Shown: positions 1 through 8,906, numbered from the stretch's first letter. The stretch is DNA of 64,000 nucleotides from Harmothoe impar (GCA_947462335.1 OX381707.1:79260610-79324609), one strand, 5' to 3'. The notes: a model not told the origin generated them from the letters alone. A program made the numbers and translations.

Positions 1-1989
1 AGCGCAGACATACATCGCATGGTGGTGCATGTGCTTCTCCACGAGATGTCGCATGAATCGAAGACGAGTAGGCATGGGGCGGTTCTCGTGTGCGAAGTAG
101 ACGCGGCAGGAATCGAATGGGCAGTCCTCCCTTACCCCTTCTTTGTACCGGGCCATCGCCCAACGTATTTTGGGACGGCCCTCATGGTTGTAGTAAGTCT
201 CAGGGAACTGTTTTCGATCCAGCAGCCGACCGAACCAGTTTTCTGTCCATGACCAGGAACTGGGTGAGCCCATATTGGATCTCATCCATTCTTCGTCATC
301 AGACAATCCTTCATGGTCCGGTTCTTTGGGACACGAATACATATCCCTCGATCGTTTGCAGTGTTCCATGCACTCGGGCCTAAATTTCTTGAAGCCCCCA
401 CTGGCATTGCGCCAAATCATGTCCTCCACCCGAGAACTTGGGACGTCTGCCGAGGCACCTGCCCCTGCAGCTGGAGCTGGAGGGGGCGACGAAACCACTG
501 GTGGTGTGTTCGATTGCCCTGACTCGGAGGACGTAGACGGAGATGCAGGTACCTTGACCTGCACTGGAGTTTTAGTCGGAGTTGCTGGAGGGGTCGAATG
601 CGTCCGGGTGGGTGCCCTAGGAGGCATCGAAGGTGTAGAGGCCGTACTGGATACTACGTCCACCAACCTCACGATTGGGGACATATTAATCGCAGTAGTT
701 TGGGGAGGCGAAGGATGGGGTACACATGGCTGTCGTGCCTCATTCTTCTTTGCCTTCCGTTTCTGGCTCTTTGGAAGTTCGAAGGGGACCTCCTCCAGAT
801 CCGAAGCGTCGGATACGGACCGTCCTTTTTGTTGCGGATTGGGGTTCTTACGGGACTGGGCTCGAGTCATTGGCGTTCTGGGGGCAGTTTGCATAGCCTC
901 CAGAGTTAGCCGTAACTGTTCATTGGCTGCCCTGAGTTCATCGGATTCTCTAACCACCTGAGCATAACGGGCTTCTTGCTCAACTGATCCTGAGGTATCC
1001 GAATGGATCTCCCGCGGAGCCAACTCCACGCTAGCTGAATCTTCTTCGAATGGGACTGGTAAAGGTCCCGGAGCTTTCGGAAGGGATTCGGATGGGGACT
1101 CAGTAGTCCCGGTGGTCGTAGTTGGTTCTTCGAATGACGTTGAAGCCGACTGGGAAGTACTCGAAGAGCATTCGGACTGGACTGGGGCAGGTTCGGACAC
1201 CTCGGACTTAGGCGGAGTATTGGGAGGAGTACTGCCATTAGAAGTTTTACGACTACCTTTGGTCTTGGAGAATTTCTTTTTCTTCCCCTTCGTACTGGTC
1301 GTGCTCCCATCACTTGAGGGCACTGCTTCCTCCCTAGCTTTGGCTTGTTGGAGATGCCGAAAGTTCGTACCACATCGCAGTAGGATTTTTCCAAAGATCT
1401 CATTTTGATATGCTCCCCGGATGGCTCCTTCGTAACTCTCTAGCCAAGTACCCTCATGGTGGTCGAATCCATGTTCCTCCAGCTTGTCTAGCACCATCGC
1501 CATGAGTGTGGGATGGAGCTTCAGCGAGGTGTCGAACGGCGGGTCACACTCCAGCACCTCCATGAGTTGTTGCTGGGCCAGTGATATTCGTACGAAGTCC
1601 TCCATTTCTTCGTCAGACACTGCGTGGATAGGCAATTTCTGGCTTACCTCTTCCAACTCTGGCATCTCGTCCTCTTCCTCATCACCTGCTGCGTTCAGCC
1701 GGGTTGACGTCAAATTGTCTATGTCTTTCGAAGCAACACGTTTCGGGACATTGCGCCACGGCAACGGCCCTAGGTTGACTGTAGCCGGGGGTGGCATGGT
1801 CATGCTGTCCCGATCAGCCGTCGAATAGGAGCCGATCCCCGCTACACGAACGGTTACCGCACTCCCGGTGGATTCAGAGGCGGATTCATAATCCGACTCA
1901 CGAGCGTTGTCGAATTGGCCATCGTCCATCCCGAACAGATCTATCTCGTCGGACTGGAGGCCCTCACCGGGGGTGTACTGCTCCTCCAT
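1..1989 (-). CDS. ORF3, long accessory frame with Cys/His-rich C-terminus (partial)
   Basis: Reading the minus strand from ATG 1989 gives at least 663 codons with no stop up to the window edge. I do not recognise the family. The N-terminus is acidic. Residues about 124-216 look like a folded, helical, acidic domain (DEEMEDFVRISLAQQQ). A Lys-rich patch with KGKKKKFSK follows (235-243). Residues about 336-370 form a probable coiled coil. Residues 385-520 are Pro/Ser/Thr-rich. The last part (524-663) is rich in Cys, His and Trp, with C623-x4-C628 and H648-x4-H653 spaced like a long C2H2 zinc finger, and a further Cys662 that may open another. It lies downstream of pol in the same orientation and shares the TTCGA bias. 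It could be an accessory or nucleic-acid-binding protein of the element, or a neighbouring gene. Confidence 0.65.
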   Translation of the reverse strand, partial: MEEQYTPGEGLQSDEIDLFGMDDGQFDNARESDYESASESTGSAVTVRVAGIGSYSTADRDSMTMPPPATVNLGPLPWRNVPKRVASKDIDNLTSTRLNAAGDEEEDEMPELEEVSQKLPIHAVSDEEMEDFVRISLAQQQLMEVLECDPPFDTSLKLHPTLMAMVLDKLEEHGFDHHEGTWLESYEGAIRGAYQNEIFGKILLRCGTNFRHLQQAKAREEAVPSSDGSTTSTKGKKKKFSKTKGSRKTSNGSTPPNTPPKSEVSEPAPVQSECSSSTSQSASTSFEEPTTTTGTTESPSESLPKAPGPLPVPFEEDSASVELAPREIHSDTSGSVEQEARYAQVVRESDELRAANEQLRLTLEAMQTAPRTPMTRAQSRKNPNPQQKGRSVSDASDLEEVPFELPKSQKRKAKKNEARQPCVPHPSPPQTTAINMSPIVRLVDVVSSTASTPSMPPRAPTRTHSTPPATPTKTPVQVKVPASPSTSSESGQSNTPPVVSSPPPAPAAGAGASADVPSSRVEDMIWRNASGGFKKFRPECMEHCKRSRDMYSCPKEPDHEGLSDDEEWMRSNMGSPSSWSWTENWFGRLLDRKQFPETYYNHEGRPKIRWAMARYKEGVREDCPFDSCRVYFAHENRPMPTRLRFMRHLVEKHMHHHAMYVCA

Positions 1990-2368
1990 TGCAGTCGAAT
2001 GTTTTCAGCGAAAACGAAGTTTAATGATCGAAGATTTGCGGAGTACGAAGCTCCGCGTGTCCTAATGACACTAGGAGTGGGAACTAACCAGGTTGGCGCG
2101 TCTTATGATGTGGTTTTGGAGACTTTTGGTCGACTACAAGTCCCTTCTTCCTCCTCCTTTGCCCTGCAGCGTCCGTGCGTCTTCTTGGCACTGATCCAAT
2201 ATGGCGACCGCCCTTCTTGTCTCGTGATGCCACGCCCGCCGCGGGAGCGAAGGTCAACCAATCAGCGTTCACGCTTCACCGGATAGCCCTTTTCCGACGG
2301 ATAACCCGGCGGGAGACGCTCGCGTTTCCCGCCACTAATCGAACGGGTAGCTCACCGGAGTGTAATCC
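1990..2368. promoter_or_regulatory. CpG-rich spacer before ORF3, promoter-like
   Basis: This gene-free spacer between the short frame and ORF3 is rich in CpG (especially 2180-2340). It contains a CCAAT box in CCAATCAGCG near 2257 and a YY1-like CCAATATGGCGACC near 2195, both read on the plus strand. Such a combination is common in TATA-less animal promoters. It might drive ORF3 separately from the LTR, or it might be a host promoter reading rightward. No TATA box is seen. Confidence 0.35.
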
Positions 2369-2611
2369 TTATTGAGTCAGTTCCACAGAACCAGGGGTAC
2401 CGCTAATCATGAATTCTTCAGGAGTGTAGGCAAATGTCATTACGGGTAACATAAGAATACCCGCCGGATAAATCCGTCTGCCACCCTCGGGGACGTTCAT
2501 GATCAACACCCGCCCTAGTTCCGCTCGCTCGACAGCAATTAGGTCTGTACTACCATCATGGAATCGAAACTTCTTGTTGTGTATACAAATTAGGTCACAG
2601 CAGTCTCCGGA
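2369..2611 (-). CDS. short orphan open frame after integrase
   Basis: An 80-codon open frame runs between two stops in the -1 frame relative to the end of integrase, which it overlaps by about 20 bp. It begins SGDCCDLICIHNKK and ends GSVELTQ. The composition looks coding: mixed hydrophobic and charged residues, including an ERAELGRVLIMNVPEGG stretch. There is no ATG near its start, and the first Met is about 40 residues in. It could be an exon spliced to something upstream, a frameshift tail of Pol, or the remnant of another gene. I do not recognise the family. Confidence 0.4.
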   Translation of the reverse strand, partial: SGDCCDLICIHNKKFRFHDGSTDLIAVERAELGRVLIMNVPEGGRRIYPAGILMLPVMTFAYTPEEFMISGTPGSVELTQ

Positions 2612-4872
2612 TTATGCCGTGGACTGCGTCTTAACCCCAGCTTGGGTTCTTTAGACCTGGTCGTCCGGGAAGATTCGACAGGATGTCCAGTAGTCAATTG
2701 GACAGCCCTCCTCCCCTTCAGACCTTCATTTGCCGAGACTTTTTTCCCGCACTTTTTATCCTTCTTGCTAGAAGCTCGAATTGGTAAATTTTTTTTAGGC
2801 CTACCCCGGCCCCGCTTTAATTTACCAATACCAGGACGCATAGGTTTTTTCTCATCTGAGGGTATCACTAGTTTCCTAGGTCTACCAGGACCACGTTGTT
2901 CCGGGGTGGTCGCTCTCCACTCAGTGTTATCTGACTTCGAATGCTCCCCTGGCTTCGAATGCGCTGAAGCATCACCCTGCCACCGGCGTAGGCGAGCTAC
3001 ATTGGATTTATACAGGCGTCCCAACAAGGATTTGATCACCACCGTGGATTCAGAAACAATCCGAACCACAGTAAAGGGACCATCCCAGTTGGGTGACAAC
3101 TTTAGCTGTTGTAGGGGGTCGTGTAGCCTAACTACTTCATCCCCCACTCGAAAGGACCTAAGTTTCAAACCTACGTCATAGCCCACTTTTTGCCATGAAG
3201 CAGATTTGCTTAGTTCACATCGAACCATCTCGTATGCGGACTTGAATTGATCCCTCAATGCCTCCACGAACATCACCTGACAGGGTGTTCCAGCGTTTAT
3301 CCCAGCTACGCCAAACACCAAGTCAGCAGGCATAATCAAATCCTCTCCGAATACCAACAAATTGGGGGAACAACCGGTGGAAGCATGCACCGTACTATTA
3401 TAAGCATGTACCACAAACTCGCATTGCTCGTCCCAATCATCCATCTGACTGTTGACCAGAGGCTTCAGGACTTGTATCAAGGTTCTGTTGAACCTTTCTA
3501 CTTGACCATCAGACTGAGGCCGGTACGGATTCATTCTTGTTTTGCATATAGCAAGGCTATGGCACATTGCTGCCCATAACTCAGATTCGAATTCTCTGCC
3601 TTGATCACTATGCAACATCAAGGGTACGCCTAGATGAAGCACCCAACCCTTTACGAATGCACGAGCACATGTATGAGCCTTGTGATCTTTCAGAGGAAAC
3701 ACTCTAGTATACTTCGAATAGTAGTCGGAGATCACCATCATGCACGTGTTTCCATCAGGAGTGGTTTTTAGGCCACTAATGATATCAACCGCTATGCGTG
3801 CAAATCTAACTCCCCAGAGCTCTTGAGTTAGTGGCAACTTCCCCAGGCCTTCACCTGGTTTGCTCAGACAACAATCTGGACAAGTAGAGATCCACCTAAG
3901 CAGATCTTTACTCATGCCAGGCCAGTAATACCTTCTGGAGAGTCGCGCAAGGGAGCGCTTCTTTCCAAAATGTCCACTGGTCTGATGTCCATGTACGAAA
4001 TACATGATATCCCTTCGCATAGCTGTGGGTATCACGATTTGTCGAATTTTGGCCTTGTACGGTGTTATCTTCCACCTACATAAGATACCGTCAACAACAG
4101 TTAGCTCAGACCATTGAGCAAGTAGCTGTCTCATTTCCCGGTTCTCAATCGAAATGGTTGGTCTTTGTGGTTGGGCACCACTGGAGACCTGTTCTATTAG
4201 TCTCGAAATGACAGCATCACCCTTCTGGAATTGCCTGATGGTTTCGGTGGACCATTCCATTGCTTTAGAATGTCCTACATCATACGGCATTCGAACTCCA
4301 GCTATTACAGCATTATGGGCTCCACAATCATCGCAATCCATTCTAGAACATTTCCGTATGGGTCTTCTCGAAAGGGCGTCAGCATTGATATGCTTGCTCC
4401 CTGCTCTGTGTTGGATTTGGCTATTTTCCAACCCGAACTCGGACAAGTGGGTCAGCCATCGACCGATCATTCCTTCTGCTTCCTTAAAGTTCAACAGCCA
4501 CCTTAAGGACGAGTGATCTGTCCGTAAAGTAAAGTCACCTCCCCAAAGGAAGTGCTTAAACTTCTTCGTATACACCACTACCGCCAACAATTCGCGCTTA
4601 GTGGTACAGTAATTCCTCTGGGCCTTATTGAGGGTATTACTAGCGAAAGCCAGTGGCACTTCTATCCCCTCTTGCATCTGGGATAGAGCAGCACCTATAC
4701 TGTCATTACTGGCGTCTGTGTCCAGTATGAAATGTCCATCAGCTGTTGGATATTTCAAAACTGGGGTGGTTCGAAATAGGTTCTTCACGGCTTCGAATGC
4801 TAGATCTTGTTCCGGACCCCATGGAAAAGGCTCCTTCCTTCTACCCGGAGTCCAGTGAGCTAGAGCCTGCAT
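2590..4872 (-). CDS. pol: Pol part 2: RNase H and integrase with AT-hook tail
   Basis: The frame has 760 codons from its first ATG and is open upstream to about 5010. RNase H (about 45-170) shows LDTDAS (Asp51), KRELL (Glu94), RTDH (Asp119) and NADALSR. The integrase shows an H2C2 zinc finger (His296, His301, Cys331, Cys334) and core residues Asp363, Asp423 and Glu459. A GPY/F-like motif, NWDGPF, follows at 595-600. The tail (about 640-760) is Lys/Arg/Pro-rich. It carries two AT-hook-like motifs, GPGRPRK (661-667) and RGRGRPKK (687-694), and I see no chromodomain. RNase H removes template RNA and the integrase inserts the cDNA. It ends at TAA 2592-2590. Confidence 0.9.
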   Translation of the reverse strand: MQALAHWTPGRRKEPFPWGPEQDLAFEAVKNLFRTTPVLKYPTADGHFILDTDASNDSIGAALSQMQEGIEVPLAFASNTLNKAQRNYCTTKRELLAVVVYTKKFKHFLWGGDFTLRTDHSSLRWLLNFKEAEGMIGRWLTHLSEFGLENSQIQHRAGSKHINADALSRRPIRKCSRMDCDDCGAHNAVIAGVRMPYDVGHSKAMEWSTETIRQFQKGDAVISRLIEQVSSGAQPQRPTISIENREMRQLLAQWSELTVVDGILCRWKITPYKAKIRQIVIPTAMRRDIMYFVHGHQTSGHFGKKRSLARLSRRYYWPGMSKDLLRWISTCPDCCLSKPGEGLGKLPLTQELWGVRFARIAVDIISGLKTTPDGNTCMMVISDYYSKYTRVFPLKDHKAHTCARAFVKGWVLHLGVPLMLHSDQGREFESELWAAMCHSLAICKTRMNPYRPQSDGQVERFNRTLIQVLKPLVNSQMDDWDEQCEFVVHAYNSTVHASTGCSPNLLVFGEDLIMPADLVFGVAGINAGTPCQVMFVEALRDQFKSAYEMVRCELSKSASWQKVGYDVGLKLRSFRVGDEVVRLHDPLQQLKLSPNWDGPFTVVRIVSESTVVIKSLLGRLYKSNVARLRRWQGDASAHSKPGEHSKSDNTEWRATTPEQRGPGRPRKLVIPSDEKKPMRPGIGKLKRGRGRPKKNLPIRASSKKDKKCGKKVSANEGLKGRRAVQLTTGHPVESSRTTRSKEPKLGLRRSPRHNPETAVT

Positions 4873-4985
4873 AGGCTGAGCTATTCTGGCATACCCCGGT
4901 AGGAAGTCTCTGTAGTAGCTACAGAAGCCCAGAAAGGACCGTATGTCTTTAGGTCCCTCTGGCTTTTCCCATTCCGATACAACAT

Positions 4986-6584
4986 CTAGTTTTTCAGGAT
5001 CCGCCTTAACCCCCGACCGAGATAGTTAATAGAAGTCCTAAACAGGTGACACTTCCTTGGTTTCAATTTCAAACCATGGGTTATCAACCTCTCGAAAATT
5101 TTGACTAAAGTAGCCAGGCACGATTCGAAGGTCTTCCCGAAGACAATTACGTCGTCCAGGTACACCAAACACTCCTTCCATAGCAGGTCACTCAACAGAG
5201 ATTCCATCATGGCTTCGAATGTTGCAGGGGCGTTACACAATCCGAACGGCATCACATTGTACTGGAAAAGACCGACATGGCTCGAAAATGCTGTTTTTTC
5301 CTGATCCTCTTCCTTCATTCCAACTTGCCAGTATCCGGATTGCAAATCCAGCTTACAGAACCATTGGTTTCCGCCCAGGGAATCAATAGTCTCGTCTATA
5401 CGGGGGAGAGGATAGGAGTTTTTCTTAGTACAACCATTCAATTTTCGATAATCTATGCAGAAGCGAATTGTGCCGTCTTTCTTAGTCACCATCTGAACAG
5501 GACTGGACCAGGGGCTAGTGCTGGGAACAATCACCCCTAATCTCAGCTGATCAGCGATTTCCTTCTCGGCCATCAATTTCTTCTTCAAAGGTAGGCGTCT
5601 ATAAGGGATTTTGAAAGGTACAGCGTCCTCTGTAGTGATGGAATGTAGCACCTTGTCAGTTCGCCCCAAACCAGTGGGCTCCCCGAAGGCTGCATCATAT
5701 TCCACCAATACCCGTCTCAACTGATCTTTCTGGTCCCCCGTCACCAAGCTCGAATCGTCCACCAACTTTTGGAGTTCCGGACATAAATCGGACATCCCCT
5801 CAAGGTTCGGTTGGGTATCTTCTGAGAGTATACTGGTGCTTGCCTGTGCAACGATCACCTGCCCCACGGGAGTACCTTTCATCAGATAACGGACTTCACC
5901 ACCAGGATTCGAAATAGGAATTAGATTCCTACTGCCACTGCCTACGAAAGTATCTGCACTCTCGAGTCCAATTGATGCAAGTCTCACCACATTGGGTTCA
6001 ACCACCGCCATCTGGTCTCGGAAGATACTGTCACTCGAAAACAGGACATCACATGTCTGTCCTGGGGGTATCTTAACCGTCTGTACCACCGAGGCTACAG
6101 AAGATACCTTTCTCAACACGCATTGTACGGCCACCCTATATGGATGTTCTATCTTTAACATCCCCCTACAAGGTTCCAACATTGCACCGTACAACGCAGC
6201 AAAATCTAATCCGATGATGCCATCATCACTCAGATCAGCAATAGTAGGGGACAGGAGGTAATCCTGCCCACCTATATTGATTTCGAAAAATGCTTTACCA
6301 AACGTCTGCATGCAGCTACCGTCGGCCGAATGAGCTGTTACCCTCGTTGTGAAGTTATCTGGCTCATCGACTACAAGGTCATAGAACCTCTTCGAGATCA
6401 TGGAGTGACTAGCTCCAGTATCCACTAGAAATTCTGCAGACCTTCCCCTCACTGCTACAGTCAAATACCACCTCTTCCCATCCAATGGTGATGGGTTGAC
6501 GGTGAAACGTTCGAAATCCTTAGTGACACCAAGATCTACTCCCCGTCGTTTCAAGTGCTTCAAACAGGGGTGATCCGGGGACAA
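4986..6584 (-). CDS. pol: Pol part 1: aspartic protease and reverse transcriptase
   Basis: The frame has 532 codons. LVDTGASHS at residues 53-61 is the retropepsin active site (Asp55). The reverse transcriptase fingers and palm span roughly 330-520. They include the PSTSPWSSPV segment, IDYRKLN, LDLQSGYWQ, FGLCNAPATF and the catalytic YLDD at 475-478. The protease matures the polyprotein and the RT copies the RNA. The listed start is a TTG, because the true N-terminus lies in another frame upstream. The frame ends prematurely just after NYLG. The following connection to RNase H resumes in a different frame and is shorter than is usual for the family, so a deletion near 5011-5022 has cut RT from RNase H in this copy. 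Confidence 0.9.
   Translation of the reverse strand: MSPDHPCLKHLKRRGVDLGVTKDFERFTVNPSPLDGKRWYLTVAVRGRSAEFLVDTGASHSMISKRFYDLVVDEPDNFTTRVTAHSADGSCMQTFGKAFFEINIGGQDYLLSPTIADLSDDGIIGLDFAALYGAMLEPCRGMLKIEHPYRVAVQCVLRKVSSVASVVQTVKIPPGQTCDVLFSSDSIFRDQMAVVEPNVVRLASIGLESADTFVGSGSRNLIPISNPGGEVRYLMKGTPVGQVIVAQASTSILSEDTQPNLEGMSDLCPELQKLVDDSSLVTGDQKDQLRRVLVEYDAAFGEPTGLGRTDKVLHSITTEDAVPFKIPYRRLPLKKKLMAEKEIADQLRLGVIVPSTSPWSSPVQMVTKKDGTIRFCIDYRKLNGCTKKNSYPLPRIDETIDSLGGNQWFCKLDLQSGYWQVGMKEEDQEKTAFSSHVGLFQYNVMPFGLCNAPATFEAMMESLLSDLLWKECLVYLDDVIVFGKTFESCLATLVKIFERLITHGLKLKPRKCHLFRTSINYLGRGLRRILKN
5005..5025 (-). other. frame break between RT and RNase H
   Basis: Downstream of the NYLG motif the reading shifts frame within a G-rich run (sense CGGGGGTTAAGG), and the next recognisable coding (GVKADPEK) is in the RNase H frame. 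The usual few residues between these motifs are missing, so a small deletion is the likely cause. Confidence 0.65.
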
Positions 6585-6803
6585 TCGGGCACTCCTGTAT
6601 CCAATTCGCCGCTTCCCCAGTACTTCCTCCTCGGACGTCTACTATTCTGGGTTCATTGGACATACTTAGAAGGGACTGATCAGGCCCCTCCTCTAAGTTT
6701 CCAATCTCTACTGCACCTCGGACTTCATCGCTTGCACCGCTGGCGATATGTTGGCTTTCTTTCTCCTTAGGGGTTACTACCTTGCCATCCAGAGCAACCC
6801 CGT
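6520..6803 (-). pseudogene. Gag-Pol linker / start of pol in a third frame
   Basis: After the zinc knuckle an open frame without its own ATG at the start runs from about 6803 to a TAA at 6522-6520. It encodes an acidic linker (VALDGKVV... to CPIVPG). The protease frame starts inside its tail at 6584, and the residues on both sides of the switch (CPIVP and PDHPCLK) look like parts of one Cys-containing motif. This suggests a small indel between about 6584 and 6570 that broke a once continuous pol. It could also be a frameshift site. Confidence 0.5.
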
Positions 6804-6986
6804 CTAGTTTTCCGTTTTCTTCTCTTCAGGCTTGGGTACCGGCTTTTCAGCTGGGCATTCTGCAGCAAAGTGTCCCAGGACCTGACACCTGTAACACTTC
6901 CTAGTGGTCTTGTCCACTCTTGGCTTCGAATTCCTCCCTGTTGATTGCTGGTTTCCAGACATCAAGTCAGTCAACCTTAACAGAAG
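6804..6986 (-). pseudogene. nucleocapsid zinc-knuckle segment, in the gag frame after the stop
   Basis: This stretch continues the gag frame after its TAA and reads to a TAG at 6806-6804. It encodes a basic peptide with CYRCQVLGHFAAEC, a CX2CX4HX4C zinc knuckle that binds genomic RNA in Gag proteins. It has an ATG of its own at 6962 (52 codons), but continuity with gag is the simpler reading. Near 6810 the coding signal moves to the -1 frame through an A-rich stretch. No canonical slippery heptamer is obvious, so programmed shift versus decay is undecided. Confidence 0.7.
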
Positions 6987-8906
6987 TTATTCCATAGAAC
7001 TGGGAGTTGAGGAAGTAGTCGAAGGTGCGCTTGTAACTCCTGGGGTCACAGGTGGTGTTTTCCTGTCGGCCTTCGGATAGCGCTTCGAATTCGAATTGGA
7101 ATAAGATTTGCCGCTGTTCTTTTGAGCAACTGCGCCAATCTCCTCCCTTCCAGAATCACCTTCCTCTGTATCAGAGGCTGGTGGGTCTTGCACCACACTG
7201 GAAGTTCTCGAAAGTACTCTCGAAGATAGCAGATGCCGTTTCCTGTCATAGTCTTCTATGGCCATGAACAAATCAGTGAGAGAAGTTCCAGCTTTCCAAC
7301 TATCACATGCAGCGGTCCGTTCATCAGAATCCCTTAATCCCTCAATGAATTGCGAGAACAAATCATCTAGGAACTGTGGGTCATCTAACTGCCATCTTGG
7401 TCTAGCTCTTTGCAAGAGAGATTGCAATTCTAGACCGAACACACGGTGCGACTCGTTTGGCTTTTGAGTCCGCTTCCGGAACAATCGAAGCGGGTCTTCA
7501 TTACCCACATTACCTATCAGATAACTGGCGCATTCCACCAATTGGGTAAACGATCCGGCACCATGCATCGTTCTCCATCTCGAAACCGCTAGCTTGCCTG
7601 GGCCATTTCTCAATGCCCGTAAAAGTTCGTCCAACGATTCCTCTTCTGACCATCGATTATACCTCATATCGTCCATGAAGTCTGCGAACCAGTCCTGCCA
7701 TGGCTGTCTTCCTGTGAACGGACTCGGAGTGCTGGCAGTGCGTCTAGCAGCGTTGTGGTTGTCCCTGTGCAACAGAAACGACTGCTCGATGCTCCAGTCA
7801 ACGATATCGGCATTATCAGCTTGTCTGCTAACACAGTCCACTCCCATCTCAGCAATGCAGGGGTTCGTGTCGTAAATCAATTTCATCCCAGGGGACATCG
7901 ATTCGCGGCGAGATACTCGTCTACCAGCATGTGTAGGAGATCTCCCTGGCCTCCTTGAGGGACCACTCGAACGTTCATTCGGATCAGATCTCGAAGATCT
8001 CTCATTCGAACTTGTACGGCTCGGTCTCTCGAGAGAGCTGGAACGACTGGGAGAGTTCGAATGGTCGTCATCATACGACGTTGGGCGTTGGTCACGCCGC
8101 GAAGATCTTCCATCCGGATCCCCTGTATCAATGGTCACTTGTTTTGGTCTCCCTCCGGTTGAGGTAGAGGCACTACCCCCACCAGTTGATGAGTTGTATA
8201 TGCCACCACTGACATGATCGAACCCTGAACGGCTACCTCGAGTTGCCTCTTCATCTCGTTTCTTCTGTAAATCTTCCACCTCCCTGATCAGACGATCCTT
8301 TTCGTCCATCATCGCCTTGGTAGCTTCTCGGATCGTATCATGGAGCTCGTCCGAATCATGTATGGTCTTATCCTGACGTTGTTCTAGAGATTCAGTACGT
8401 CGCCGCAAGACATTCTGTTGATGAGCGAACTGGTTTTCCATATGTTCCAGTTCTGCCTTCGTTGTGTCTAAGCGGTTCTGTTTCTCCATCGTTGCCCCTT
8501 CTAGATCTTCATTCTTGTTCCGAAGCTGTATCAACCGATGACTCAAAGCTTCAAACTCTTCATTCATCCTGTCCATCTCTGCGATCCTTGCTCCTTCGAA
8601 CCGATTCTTCTCCTCTTCGAAATGACGACGTGTCACTTCCTGTCGCTGGTGTCGTTCAGCATGCAGTATGCTCATGCCTTGTGTTGGCATAGGAGCAATG
8701 TGTTTCTTCGAACCACCAGTTTCAAACAAAGAATCATCTAGGTTTGACCCCAGATCTTTTCGAATAGAATCAGGATTGCCTCTCCTTGGTTCTGGTGTAG
8801 AACTCGAACGGTTTGGCCCATAATGTTTCTCAAGGGCTGCTACCACCTCCGGATCTGGACTCGAAATAGGATGAAGGGACGCTCCACCCTTTGCCTGTTC
8901 AGCCAT
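6987..8906 (-). CDS. gag: gag polyprotein (capsid part) of the gypsy element
   Basis: The frame has 639 codons and starts at an ATG about 55 bp inside the LTR. Residues about 80-220 are a charged heptad-rich coiled coil. Residues 225-345 are Ser/Arg/Gly-rich and probably disordered. Residues about 380-560 look like a retrotransposon gag/capsid helical domain, with the W-x(2)-W-F region followed by a Leu-rich helix and the LELQSLLQRA segment typical of Retrotrans_gag families. It would form the particle shell around the RNA. The frame ends at a TAA (6989-6987), but the same frame reopens at once and contains the zinc knuckle. The stop is therefore either a mutation or a leaky codon separating capsid from nucleocapsid. 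The coiled-coil N-terminus is longer than in many gypsy Gag proteins. Confidence 0.85.
   Translation of the reverse strand: MAEQAKGGASLHPISSPDPEVVAALEKHYGPNRSSSTPEPRRGNPDSIRKDLGSNLDDSLFETGGSKKHIAPMPTQGMSILHAERHQRQEVTRRHFEEEKNRFEGARIAEMDRMNEEFEALSHRLIQLRNKNEDLEGATMEKQNRLDTTKAELEHMENQFAHQQNVLRRRTESLEQRQDKTIHDSDELHDTIREATKAMMDEKDRLIREVEDLQKKRDEEATRGSRSGFDHVSGGIYNSSTGGGSASTSTGGRPKQVTIDTGDPDGRSSRRDQRPTSYDDDHSNSPSRSSSLERPSRTSSNERSSRSDPNERSSGPSRRPGRSPTHAGRRVSRRESMSPGMKLIYDTNPCIAEMGVDCVSRQADNADIVDWSIEQSFLLHRDNHNAARRTASTPSPFTGRQPWQDWFADFMDDMRYNRWSEEESLDELLRALRNGPGKLAVSRWRTMHGAGSFTQLVECASYLIGNVGNEDPLRLFRKRTQKPNESHRVFGLELQSLLQRARPRWQLDDPQFLDDLFSQFIEGLRDSDERTAACDSWKAGTSLTDLFMAIEDYDRKRHLLSSRVLSRTSSVVQDPPASDTEEGDSGREEIGAVAQKNSGKSYSNSNSKRYPKADRKTPPVTPGVTSAPSTTSSTPSSME

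Noticed and set aside
275..961. 228-codon plus-strand frame
   Set aside because: It is antisense to ORF3, Gly/Val/Ser-rich because ORF3 is Pro/Ser/Thr-rich, and has no recognisable motif.
906..1403. 165-codon minus-strand frame rich in Pro, Arg and Ser
   Set aside because: It is an out-of-frame shadow of ORF3. The adjacent minus-strand frame is open over the whole 1-1989 interval and has balanced protein composition.
1990..2590. Possible 3' LTR of the gypsy element
   Set aside because: I compared it by eye with 8963-9485 and found no shared phrases and no TGTAGGGG...CCCCTACA ends.
2590..2900. Chromodomain at the integrase C-terminus
   Set aside because: The tail is low-complexity and basic with AT-hook-like motifs. 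The aromatic-cage pattern of a chromodomain is not seen.
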